From: Carallia brachiata | Taxonomy: Eukaryota; Streptophyta; Magnoliopsida; Malpighiales; Rhizophoraceae | Length of the DNA: 64,000 nt | Assembly (NCBI GenBank): GCA_021464245.1 | Contig: JADCRB010000029.1 | Location: 762,338-826,337 of the forward strand | Direction of reading: 5' to 3' | In this document: one piece after another, positions 36,020-47,529 of the stretch | Position numbering within the stretch: position 1 is the stretch's first letter | Layout: the number at the start of each line of letters is the position of its first letter | The notes under the pieces: generated by a model | What the model was told of the DNA's origin: nothing | Seen by the model: only the letters and a program-made list of their open reading frames with translations | Database searches by the model: none | Position numbers and translations under genes: made by a program

Positions 36020-36690
36020 GTAAAGCAAATCTGGGGGACTCCCAATTGATTGTTCCAATCATGTTAGTTCTCCTGCTTTGTTTGCACATTTTGCTTTTAT
36101 TTGTAGTGTTCATTCTAGATCAAGATGAGATGAAATTTCTGTTTGTTCTTCTGAAGAATTCGGATCGGTACTATTTATGTTAGTTAAAACACGTCGCTTA
36201 GCTTAGTTCTGATGGGTAATTTTGTTTCTTGTTCTTCTAAATGTCTCTGTTTTTCTTCTTTTGTTCATGTCGATTATGGATATGGGTTCTGTTGCTGCTT
36301 CAGTTCTACCAATGTAAAGCATGCGAATTCTCGCTATTTCTATTGATTTGACCAGAAATGCTGCTATTCTGACCACTTCGACTTCTGCAGTTTTGGTCTT
36401 CTTATTAATGATAGAGTTTGTCTCTGTGTCTACTGGAGGTGTGGACTGGGTTCGTTTCCACTTAGATTTCTTCCATTTCAGTTGCAAGAACAAAAGAAAA
36501 TTTTAATTGCATTGTCTGTCATGTAACCAGAATCTGAGTTCAAGATCTTCATTCTGTTGCAAATTGATGATTTAACCGGCCCTATGTAATTTTTTTTCTT
36601 TTTGCGCAATTTAGGATCCATGATTACTGGTATTAGCTGATATCCAGAGTTGCTTGTCATCTGTAGGCTACGTTAGTGTTCAGTGCTGGC
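36020..36690. other. Probable U2AF35 3' UTR
   Basis: T-rich sequence directly after the U2AF35 stop codon, with no credible coding content. It ends where similarity to the PUR7 3' flank begins. Confidence 0.4.
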
Positions 36691-36699
36691 AGTGCACAT

Positions 36700-37980
36700 A
36701 GATTGGCGATCTCAATCTAAGTTTGTTCTATTATACTGCTGTACCATTCCTTTCAGAATGTTCAATAGAATAGAATCAGATTTACAAAGAATAGCCTAAC
36801 AAGTAAATTGGCCTTTTGGCACAAGCTCTCGATTATTTGAATGCAACCGTGGTTCCTCCCTGGGTGGAAAGTAAACCCAGAAAATGCAAATATAACAGAG
36901 CTTTGCATTCTTCGTAAATAAAAGCTAGTGACTTGAAGGCATTTCGGCTTCCTATGCCTATTGCCTACCTGAATCATCGGCCAAAAGCCCCTCAGGTCAC
37001 AGCTTTTTGCTTACCAGTAAGGAAAAATGATTTCTCATTGAATTATTCGCACAGCTAGAGGAGAAACTCTGATGGAAGCTTGAAATAATTGGTGTCAAGT
37101 GTCAACAGATTGCTATAATTTATCCAGGGAAACATGCAAAGCCTTAGACTTTACCACTCTAAAAATGATTGATAATGCTTGTTCGGCATTTCTTGAGATC
37201 CAACCACGTATTTTACAGCATGGTATCCTAACATACGAGAGAATCTTACATAGAGTTTACCTCTGTCAATGGTATCTCAGATTTTAATTTTGGGATTTTC
37301 TCGTGGTAGAAGGCGTAGCTATCATTCAAAGGCAAACATCAATCCCAAGCGCCAACAAACATGGCTATACGAAAATGGAAGTTGTGGTTCAAGGAATCCG
37401 TCAAGTTGAAAATGATACATTATACCAAAATGGATCTCAAGAATGGCTTTTTCCATCTCAAACTGAAGCACATGCCTAGAAAATGAATGCCTAACAACCT
37501 TATCGAGGAGTTCTGACTCAAGACCATTCTGAATGCAATCCTCGTATGCGTTAGCCGGTACCTGCTCGAGTCAGATTTACGCAGCCAGATACACAGCACA
37601 ACTGCACAAGATACTGAAACTAAACAGAAAATTAATTTGCGAAATGCATAGTGAGTGGCTGCAGGTGTGAGGTATGGAAGCAAAAGAGTAAGAACAATGA
37701 ATAGTGCAGTGAACTTAATTTCAAACCTCGTCAAGCAACAGAGCCAAACCGTCTCCCAAATTCGTATTTTGTGTCTATTAATATCAACCCATGATCCCAA
37801 GACACATGCTGTGATCCAAAGATAGATCAAATTGTCTACAGATAGAGGCGCTGTTTGAGGCCAGGAAACGCAACCTCAAGAACATTAAGTTGTGCTGTCC
37901 ATACTAAAATAATTTCAATGCTTTCCAACTGGTTTGGTCGTAATCAGCTTGATTAATCAGGCCTCATTCAAGTATCAGCA
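36700..37980 (-). pseudogene. PUR7: Decayed copy of the PUR7 3' half
   Basis: Pieces matching PUR7 exons appear in the right order on the minus strand: exon 6 at about 37895-37978 (ending in a stop), exon 7 at about 37727-37811 (HGLILIDTKYEFGRRFGSVA, then a stop), exon 8 at about 37496-37580 (frameshifted SSRY region), exon 11 at about 37262-37325 and exon 12 at about 37180-37218. Exons 9 and 10 are not seen. The 36700-37140 part matches the non-coding 3' flank of PUR7 (about 29690-30170). Introns are still present in part, so this is a DNA-level duplicate, not a processed copy. It is much more diverged than the fragment at 27205-27401, so it is older. Confidence 0.8.
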
Positions 37981-38331
37981 AGGAAAAAGGCTTCTGTTTG
38001 TTTCTTCAGTTGTGGCAGGTCTTGTTCATGCATGCTTCAGTAATCTGTGAAATGTGCTTGTATCATTCGCGTGTGAATGACAATGTTTTTCTCCACCCAT
38101 TGGTCGCATGCATTGCTGGTCAGTCGTCCAGTTTTCAGAGGTGATGATTGAATCATATTGTTCTTATTATATGTCAAGTTCACTTCTTTTGCTTATTGTA
38201 TTTTTGCTTGGTAATTTTGTGGTTTTGATTTTTGGATTCAGTGATAGTAGAATTCCCTTGTAGTGGCAGTTTATTTGTTTTGCCTTTTCCACTATACTCA
38301 CAAATTTGCTTGTTATTGTTTCAGGCCATCC

Positions 38332-38707
38332 ATGGATTTTGTTCTACACAGAGCGCACATTGAAGACACTATCCATCAAGTCAAAGTTGAAAAACCAAGT
38401 GACAGCAACTTCCTGCCTACGGACCATTGCAGCTGTATCAGAATCATATCGAAGCAAGTTAAGAGGTGGCTCTCTTGCCGGGGACTTCAACCTGCAGTCT
38501 TTATCTGATAGTTTGGGCTGCAAATCGGACGATCAGGATGAATGTGGTTTAATTGATGCACTCACAGTGGCAGTTTCACGTGTCAAGATTTCTGAGCCGA
38601 AAAGAAGCAGACTGTGTGGGCCCACGGGCCCAATAGAGCAGCAATGCCTATCTAACCTGACGGTAATCATCTCTGCAAAGCATGCTGATCCTGCTGTTGA
38701 AATTTAA
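38332..38707 (+). other. Unassigned possible terminal exon
   Basis: After a good acceptor (ttgttattgtttcag) two frames stay open: one for 58 codons (MDFVLHRAHIEDTIHQVK onward) and one for about 125 codons to a TAA at 38705-38707. The longer frame includes SLSDSLGCKSDDQDECGLID and GPTGPIEQQC and has balanced composition, so it looks like a real or formerly real last exon. No upstream exon could be assigned, and the decayed PUR7 copy lies immediately left. I do not recognise the protein. Confidence 0.35.
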
Positions 38708-40138
38708 CCCACCTGGCGCAATATTCGGCAGAGAAATGGGTACTGGCCAACATAACCTTGTCTGATAACAGATTGTCACATATTTTTCCATTGAATTAAC
38801 CACTATGTTTTTTTTAGTATATTTGTTCATAGTCGAACCAAATAATAGTTCTGACCCAGTGAACTGAGAAAGCATTGTACAGAATCTGTAAATAGAATTC
38901 TAGTGAGCTGTTTTGATTCGTTTTTTCGCTCTCTTGAAGAACATGCACAAGAGCAATAATGCAAATAGTAAGAGTAAATGGCTACACTTAAATAGTAACA
39001 AATAATAATGTAGTCTCATCTAAAAAGATGTAATAATTTATGTATTTTTTTCCCATGAATTTAATCATGTTCATATTATTTTGTTATTAATTTGAAATTA
39101 TTTTTGTGAAATCAAAATTTTTTTCCTTAATATAAAGAATAAGACTATATGACTATACTTAAATAATAAGAAGTAGTTATGTAGTAACAATTAAATCATT
39201 AAACGACTCATATCGTTTTATTATTGCAACCTTAAGGTGCTTCCACATCTGATAACTAGAATTTTTTAGTTGAGCAACCGTTAAAGATGGATCTTGACTC
39301 CACACTCTTATTATAAAAGAATTTTATTATATGATTATACTTTACCTAATATTAAAGCCACAATACAATCTACCATCTAATACCTTATTTATTTTTTTAT
39401 TTTTTTAAATTTAATCATCTAACAGCTAATATCATTTTAATCTAAATTAGCATCACTATAAGTGCATAAAACTTGTATTAATTCGATTCCTGCAGCCCGG
39501 CTACGGTGGAAACGATCTTTTGTTTTTCATTTTCCTTTTGCCGGCAACTTGCAGTTATAACCCATATGAGCATCTGGCTTGCCGTGCCCTTACCTCAAAT
39601 TAAGAGCACTTTAGACTTGGACTTAAATATTATAATCGTACATGCACTCTCTACTTTCGTTAAAATATGATTTTGACAATCTTCAGGGAATAACTCCCTA
39701 TAAGAAGTCAATGGATAACAGATAACTCAATCTCTCAAATCAATTGAATTTCTTTGTCAAGCATGGAAGCGGAGAAGCATGAAGCCGCGGCAAGCTCAGC
39801 TGCTTGCATGTGCTCGTATTTTTGTTTCATTCAAAATTTTGGAAGCACCGGCATACGCAATTGTATCAGCACAAAATTAGGATGTTATAACACTTGACTC
39901 GTGCACAAAAACAAAGGACAGGAACACAGTGTTACCCTCAATTTTCCACAGGAGATCTAGTAATTCTATTTGAATTTTGAATATGGAAAAGGGTCAACAA
40001 ATATCAAAGCATCCGTTAAAACCATAGAAGTCATGAAAAGATTTTACAGAATTACCCTCACTATCCCCATGGTAATTCCTAGTTGACCAATGAAAGCCAT
40101 TGATGTTTTGCTGTTGCCTGCTCATCTTCTAGATACTT
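38708..40138. other. Intergenic, AT-rich
   Basis: No gene is seen. The 39000-39480 part has repeated 'atgactatacttaaataat'-like phrases that suggest a degraded short element. The right end probably holds the 3' UTR of the SNARE gene. Confidence 0.4.
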
Positions 40139-41814
40139 TCATCCATAGGTATACGATAAAAAGCACAACAGCGCAAACAGTACCACGTGGACAATGTGGT
40201 TTGCACCACTCTTAATGATGCTCTGGTTCAATTTCCTTATGTTGTTCTTGACACCAGCTTGAGCTTTGATCATCGTCATTTGCTGTCACGAAATCAAGCT
40301 CTTAGACAGTTGCAGCCTTTTGCAATTAGGAAATAAAATCAAAGCGCTACTGTCTACAGGATCACCAATGTAGTCAATTCTCACAATAGAAATACTAAGC
40401 ATTTTCTGGTGTTATTGAACAAAGCAACACTGCTAACAATATAATTTTCAAACAATCAACCTCAATAAAGCAAGAATAAGAAAATGTTCACCAACAAGGG
40501 CCATATTACAAAGAGGTGAAAAAATTTTAGTTTCTCATGTAGGAAATTCTACAAAGTATGGGAATTTACTTTTAGACCTAGTCAGGGCATTCCTATTTGT
40601 CTTCCAAGAAATAAGCAAATGAAAACCATTTGCCTTTGCTTTGATTAATTAGAGAGTAGAGTATCTCAGAATGTTAATACACAACTGATGTTTGATGCTG
40701 ATATTCTTACACCATTGTATACTTCCCTTAAAGTTCAGAGTTCTCTAATTACTGTCTCATGACAATTCAAATTTCTTTTGTCGCAGATATTTGTTTCAAA
40801 TTCAAAACCAAGCCTTGCACGTAGATATCTAAATAGTGAAATAGAACCGAAAGACCCAAATAGTGAGAAAGAAAGCCAATAAAAAACAGAAATATTTTGA
40901 AATTGAATCAATGTTGGGTGTTGGCAAAATAGATCAGTAAACATATCCGAAGAAGAGTTTAGCAAGTCAATATTACCAGCTGATCCAAGAAATCCTTCTG
41001 AAATTTCGCTTCTGTCCCTATCTCCTGAGCTACCTGCAACATATATCCAGGGATAAGTGCTAACATAACATCAAGAATAGAAAGCACAAATGAACACATG
41101 TTGGCATGCTTCAGAGTAATTTCAGTCCCAACAATTAGTGCATCTGCCAGGCATACTCATGCAATTATTCACTTTCTATGCTAGCTCTTATCCATGAAAG
41201 TAAACCCCCAAAATTATCCGGAAGAGAATCGTCTACGAGCAACCGAGGACAACACTTAACCACTTAACCTTTTGTTTCTTTCTAATTCTCTTAAAAACAT
41301 ACAGAAACCAAATTCAATGTCCCAATTAACACATAATAATCCTTTCAGAACCTTCTAACAACCACTCCTACAAAGGTACAGAGAAATTCAAGTTGATCAC
41401 ACATATTATCAAACCCCTAAATTATTCAGATAATTACATAGTTAACAGCTACAATTCTCCAAACACAAATTGCCAAAAAAGAACAATGAAAAAAAAAAAA
41501 AAAAGAGGCTTACATTCCTCAATTGCTTGACTTGGCTTCGGAGACCGGTGATCTCATCATCGAACTCCGCCTGCATCGGGTCAATCCGTAACTGTATCTC
41601 ATCGGAGCTCGCCGCCGGCCTCGTGCTAAGACCCTCTCTGTAAATAACAAATATTAACAAAAAAGAAACCGACGACGGCAATTTTTTAACGAAAAAGCGG
41701 AAGAATGAATCGCAAACTCAGCAACGGGACGATCAATCAACGGAAGGAATACCTTGATCTGTAAGCAGCGGCGCCGCCGTAAAAGGAGCCGCCGCGATTC
41801 GGATTCGCCGCCAT
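40122..41814 (-). pseudogene. SFT1: SFT1/Bet1-like SNARE with one-base break in its anchor
   Basis: This is a small tail-anchored Qc-type SNARE of the Golgi (Bet1-like proteins At1g29060 and At4g14600 in Arabidopsis, from memory). Four exons join in phase: 41753-41814, 41514-41637, 40977-41033 and from 40282. The protein reads MAANPNRGGSFYGG, SREGLSTRPAASSDEIQLRI, a heptad-rich SNARE coil (LRSQVKQLRNVAQEIGTEAK, then KNNIRKLNQSII) and the start of the anchor (HIVHVVLFALLCF). At about 40156-40163 a T-run appears one base short. As sequenced the frame ends SYTYG at a TGA (40139-40141), cutting the anchor. The next frame continues IVYLWMKVSRR to a TGA at 40122-40124, the length expected for the family. 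A homopolymer sequencing error is the simplest explanation; a true mutation is possible. Confidence 0.88.
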
Positions 41815-42027
41815 GGAAGAGAATTTGAGAAGGATTTTGACTAGCGATCAAAGCCAGAAGGAAAAGGGGATTTCCAAATTTAGAGATCGCTACGCTTCGT
41901 TTTTCGACTTATAGGATATACGAGACGGTGACGTTGTCTATTTATGTGCCGTCCGTTGATTTCGAAGATCGGATGGTGCCGAAAATTTCTGTTTTTTAAA
42001 TGAATTGATGAGGCTGATCACAAAAAC

Positions 42028-42147
42028 AAACATAAGTAAATACGTAATTTAATAATATTTAATAATTTATTTAATTTTAAATCTTCTAAATTAAATATAT
42101 TTTTTATTATTTAATAATTTAAATTATTACGTATTTACTATACATTA
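42028..42147. mobile_element. Short hairpin MITE
   Basis: 'agtaaatacgtaatttaata' on the left and 'taatttaaattattacgtat' followed by 'ttact' on the right are near complements around an AT-rich centre. This gives a stem of about 40 bp. It is non-coding. Confidence 0.55.
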
Positions 42148-43379
42148 ACTTACTTTTTCCATAAATTGATTAAGGATAAGCAAACGAGTATGTTTGGTTT
42201 GGCTCTATTCTAAGTAACGTTCACACCATTTTTGAATGTTTGATTTCAAAATAAGTTGACTCATTCTTCCCATTGTTTTCCTTTCTCTTCAAACTAATAA
42301 AAAAAAAAAGCAGAAACTTAAAAAAAAACATAGAATATAGTTATAAAATAGTTATAAGTAATACTAATTTTTTTAAAAACTTTTAAAAAATTTAAAATCA
42401 GAGCTTAAGATAATAGTTAGTATATAGATTAAACACTGTACGATTAGGATTTAGTTTTTTAAAAAATAAATTTTTTATTATTTTTTAAAAGCTAAATTTA
42501 TTCATATAACTATTATATAATTATTTTTTATATTTCTTAGTAGGATTCTAAAAAATCATAAAGATATAAAGTTTCTTAACTATACATCTGGTTTTTATTC
42601 TATCAAATAATAATAGAAGTATATGTTGCTAACAATTGATCAACTGTTTGCAGCATCCATGACATAATTGGCCGTTCAAAATTGAGAGAAATGTTGGGGG
42701 CACAAAAAGTGTGTATGTAAATAATCTATCTTTAACGCTCTTTTTCAAGTCTGAACACTACAGCAACGGCAATATTTTATTTTTTGAACAGAAAAAAATT
42801 TATAATGAATATAAAAGAAAAAAATTTATAATGAATATAGCAGTCATCAGATTCTTGAGTCAAAACTGAAATAACTTTTGGATGAGTACCTCATTCAATC
42901 CTATTTATAAGTAGAGACTCCACACTCAAGTACTATTAGATCCAACGGGTCTCCCCCAAACTGACCACAATGATTACCGAGTTTAAAATTAGTCACACAA
43001 GTAAAATACATCTTAGTATACTTAAGGAGGATATTGCATCTGTGCACAATCATTATGACTCGAACCGAAGTCGGGAATAAAAGAGACATGTTAAATTATT
43101 ATCAAATTACTATTTTAAATAATGTATTGGTAATATAAAGCATGTAATTTTATGCATGTTGATCAAAGGTATCCATCAAATCAGAATAACGAAAAGAAAT
43201 CTCAATGCTTAATTTTGTTGTTAATCACCTAAATGGCTACGCGATTGAGGTGGGTACTTATGAAGTACGAAGAAAGCTGAGAGGTTTTAGAAATATGTCA
43301 GACATACTATTCCGATGCTGAATGGATTCAAAGGATTAAAAGAAGGGACGAGAGAAGGAGAAGATAAGAGATTTGTATT

Positions 43380-43800
43380 AAATGCATAACTGTGCTTATA
43401 TTTTTCGGCCTCCAGTGCTTGGTCCTTGGTTTCGTTGCAGCTTGGGTTTCTTTGAGCGCTCTCGTGTGATGCCTTGGCAAGTTTTGGTGTGTTTCCTGTG
43501 TACGGTGGGGAACCTAGTTCCTTGTTCTGATTTGGTTGGCCCTTGGGTGCTTATCACCTGCACCGGCAGGCTTGTTTATACCTGAACTTTGGGTTTGGGC
43601 CTATTTCTTTATTGTCCTGCTTGGTTAGCTGTAGATCCAAGGTTTTAATTTGTGATAGGTTATACTTGTATGATAAGGTTATCTTCTTTTGTTTGTTCAT
43701 ACCTTACTATTGTAGACTTTGTGGGTCGGATTGGCTCTCTATATAAATTGTGCTGTTTAATCTAACGAACTTATTTACTTTTTGTTAAAAAATAAAAAAA
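43380..43800 (+). mobile_element. LINE-type retrotransposon 3' end
   Basis: A T/G-rich stretch ends 'gggtcggattggctctctat', 'ataaattgtgctgtttaat', then 'ttactttttgttaaaaaata' and an A-rich tail. This matches the usual look of plant LINE 3' ends, which have a 3' UTR and short A tail. No reverse transcriptase is left, so it is a 5'-truncated copy. The left limit is uncertain. Confidence 0.4.
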
Positions 43801-46800
43801 TAAAAAAGCCTTCTGAAAAAAGAATAATAAGGCCTATTATCGAGTTAGTAGTACCCCCTGACATTTTCTTACAACTATTGGAAGATCAGACCAAAAGTTG
43901 CCATCTAAATGAAGCCCAAATATTTATAGTAATCCCTCTTTCTTCAGCTCTAACACACAAATATATCTCAAAACCACTCAGGAAGTGAAAATTCTGGGCC
44001 TGATGGCACTCTAGCGGAGAGTGATTCTGAGTATGCCTTCGAAGTTTTGATAGAGGAGAAGGAGACAAAAGCAGCCATACTCAATTCGAGAATCATGTTT
44101 GGCAACAATCATACGATAAACTCGCTCAATTTCTGGTTGGAAAAGAAATTGCATTAACATGTTAATTTAATGTTACAAACGTATCAACAAATCCGATTTC
44201 AATCATTTAAAAAAAACCCCCCGACGAGGAAGCAATTTACTTCGTCCAATCGGCCATTGAATCCGGACCCCTTAACTACGATAAAAGTTTTTTTTTTTTT
44301 AAGCTACAAAAATGGATAAATAGCAGTAACTCACCTAGATTGCGTTGCTTTTATCATGTCTAATGAGTAATGAGCGCTATATTAAACTTCTAAATAAGTT
44401 ATATCTTAACATCTTATAAGAGTCACCAAATCACTTTCATAATTGAATATAGATAAAAATATATTTAATTTTATTGTATACTTTGACAAATATTTAAATT
44501 AATAACAATGAATCTGCTAACTACCAGAGCCCACTATATCACAACAGTCCTTGCCATGATTATTTTGTTTTCTAGCAACACCACAATCTAATAACCCGAA
44601 TTGAGAAAAGTCCAAAACGCAGAATTTAGAGGACAAATTGGGGGCCGCAAGGCCTCTTTCTCTGTATTTGCCCCCTACATTTAGAGGACAGTCGCCTAAG
44701 CAGCCAAATAAAAAAACAAAAAGAGCCTATAACAAAGTTGCGCGACGGTATCGTGTCAGCTCCATGCGACCCTGTAATCAGATCCAAGAGAATATGGTGA
44801 TCAACATGCGGACTGCCATGGTAAACCAATCAATCGCATCGAACCTGACTCCGCTTGGAGATTATCTGCCACCGTCCTGAATTTCTTGCCCCACAAAAAT
44901 TTTACAAAACTTGCTTAATTAATTGTCTGCTCAATTTGTACAATTTTCCGAGTTGCCGGCCTAACATTGGCTTAAAAAAAAAAAAAAAAAAGAGTTCGCC
45001 CGGCCAAAAAATACATACTAAAAATATATTAAAATTAACTAAGAAGAGAATTGATTTACATAATTGCCTCTTTTTGTTTTTCAAAAGCCAACATAACAAA
45101 GAATAGTTTGCATTTTATAAAATATGAGTTATTAGAGCGTAAATTTATATTAACAGAAGTCTTAACTTATAATCATAAAAAGAAAATGTGAGATTTATAT
45201 TTACAGAAATAAAAAATTATTTTATAATATAATTTATGATTCAATTGATCTCTTAATAAATAAAAAAAATTTACATTTTAGTCCGTCTAAATATTTTAAG
45301 ATTGAATAATGTCATTCAAACGCACCAATCGTAGAAGTACCTTTATCACCCATCTCAATATGTTATTCTAAATGTGGTTATGATAACCCACGACTACAAC
45401 AATGACAAATCTCATTAGTGTCAATAATTGTTTGTAAAGTTCACTGTAAACATATCATTTTTTACGCCAAAAAAAAAATGAATACTATAATCTTACACGA
45501 AGATGGTAGCTTAACGGCATTTTTTATGAGTGCAACCCTCCTAGATAGAATTCTAATTCATGCATACCTCAATCTTGGTAGTAGGTGGTACCAAGATATA
45601 AAATCGCTTGTGGGAGATGGAGGAGACGACATGGATTCGCTGATACTTGAATATTGAGTCCTCCATTTGAGAAAGATTGAATTAGGACATAAATAATTGA
45701 CTCTACGTATAAATCTTAATGGTGTCTTTTTTTTGTTGCTGAAACAAAGAAGCTTACCTCATAAATAGAAAATACTAAGAATTGCAAGCAATAATGAATT
45801 TTTAAGAATTGAAATTTAAAGATATCAAAAAGGTACAATAGATTTCTTAGCTCACAATATTATTAAAAAAATTCCAAACTTTATCAAAAGAAAATAGACA
45901 TTTTTAACTTCCTTTAATTTGGCAACAAAAGTTAAGAAACAAGATCTTATTACCTTTTTCAACAAAAAAGTTTGATAAAAAATAAGAAATTTACCAAGAT
46001 TTAAACTATGTATCAAGGATAATGACGAACAATTTTGTGAATATGTATATGTAATATTTTTTCTAAACAGCATATATATATGTAATATTAACATTAAATT
46101 AAGTGTATTTAGCATGGAGTAAAAAACAAAATGTTTTCTATTATTTTGACGAAAATCAAGATATTAGTATCCTGCGCCTAGTATCTTCATAAGCATATAT
46201 ATTATAGCGTAGTAAGAAATTAATTAGTAACACCGATTTTTTTTTTTTTTTGAAAAAACAATTGTCAAATTCGCTGTTGAAGAATTTGGACGCTAGAGAG
46301 TATTGCACTTTTTCTCAACACCTCAATTCATTATATGAATATGTTTATTTTAGTTTGAGGATAGAATTTTGCATGCAATCGAATTCTTTTGTATATTTGT
46401 TGGTACAATAGCTATTAAACTTAACATTGAAAACTTTTTTCCAAGTGATATTAAATTTTTGTGACAAAATTTGTGAAAAATTAGAAGGACAACAATCATT
46501 TTCATTCACAATTTAAGAAAATCAAATGACATTATAACAAAAATTTACGAAAAAAGGTAACTTTTTTTTTTGAGATATCCTAAATTTAGATCAATTAATT
46601 AAGAAAAAAGAGACAATTAGAGAGATAATAAATTTAAATCTTTGATCTTTCTCTTACTAATATATTACCAACATTATTTGAGTTACAAATTTTAATGTTC
46701 ATTGGAGTGTCATTGTGACAACTGACATCTAAATTTGATTAAATGTGATTTTTTGCCGTATTAAAAAAAAAAGACTTATTTTGCCGACTCAGCGGAAGAT

Positions 46801-47377
46801 GACTTTTGACTAATAATATTTGAGCAAAACGCGTGTAAAAGAATTGACCATAAAGATCGAATTAGACGTGTAAAGGGCCAACAAATAGTAATAAAAAGTT
46901 TGACAACCAAATTAGAAACTGAAAGAAATCCCCCACCAACCCCATTTAACATGTGTCAGATGCATATTGAGTACTAATTTTATTAATACCGCAATCAAAC
47001 ACGGAAAAGAAAATTAAATTTAACTATATTTGAACAATAAATAAATCATTCTTGTAAAAGAGATTAAAGTGAAACGTCAAAATGCTAACAATTGACAAAT
47101 GCATTTTCTTTTTTCTATTTGAAAAAAATTAAAATAAAAAAAGTTGGTATTTCGATAAATTTATTTTGATTTTTGTTTTAAGTAAAATTATTACTGATAT
47201 TTTTAAAATATAAAAATAACAAATATTTTTAAAATATCAATTTTTGTTTCAAAATATTAGTCATAATTTCAATCGAAATAAAATTTAAGATAAATTTATT
47301 TAAGACATGTATGCTTGCTCAAATTAAAAAGGGTCGGTGTGCTTATTCGAAAATTTGGCATGTGATTAATGGCGGAT

Positions 47378-47384
47378 TATATAA
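47378..47384 (+). promoter_or_regulatory. Likely TATA box of the FSH hydrolase gene
   Basis: 'tatataa' in 'ggattatataagaaagg' lies about 150 bp before the ATG at 47530. Nothing competing lies closer. Confidence 0.45.
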
Positions 47385-47529
47385 GAAAGGCTTATAGCCC
47401 CCCAAACACACGTACCCAAACTGAAGTAATAGCGCCATTGCCATTGGGCAACGTCCTCCAAAAACCCAATAAGCCCGCCCAGAAGCAAAAGCCTGGGACC
47501 TGAGAAGACAATTTGAGAATTTGGAAAAC

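Larger units (their letters stand above)
41815..47529. other. Intergenic region between the SNARE and FSH genes
   Basis: 5.7 kb between divergent genes. It holds a hairpin element (42028-42147), a probable LINE 3' end (43380-43800), and copies of 'gagatat.ttaaatttagat' type dispersed sequence (about 46570-46740). Frames at 44638-44880 (+) and 44626-44829 (-) look random. No gene is recognised. Confidence 0.5.

Noticed and set aside
35093..36058. 321-codon open frame on the minus strand
   Set aside because: Antisense of U2AF35. Its length comes from the GC-rich coding strand, and its composition (Leu/Pro/Val-rich) is that of a shadow frame.
39485..39500. 'gattcctgcagcccgg' resembles a cloning-vector polylinker
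   Set aside because: Only about 15 bases match and both flanks differ from vector sequence, so chance is the better explanation.
44626..44880. Overlapping 67- and 80-codon frames on both strands
   Set aside because: No motif, no splice context and no recognisable family.
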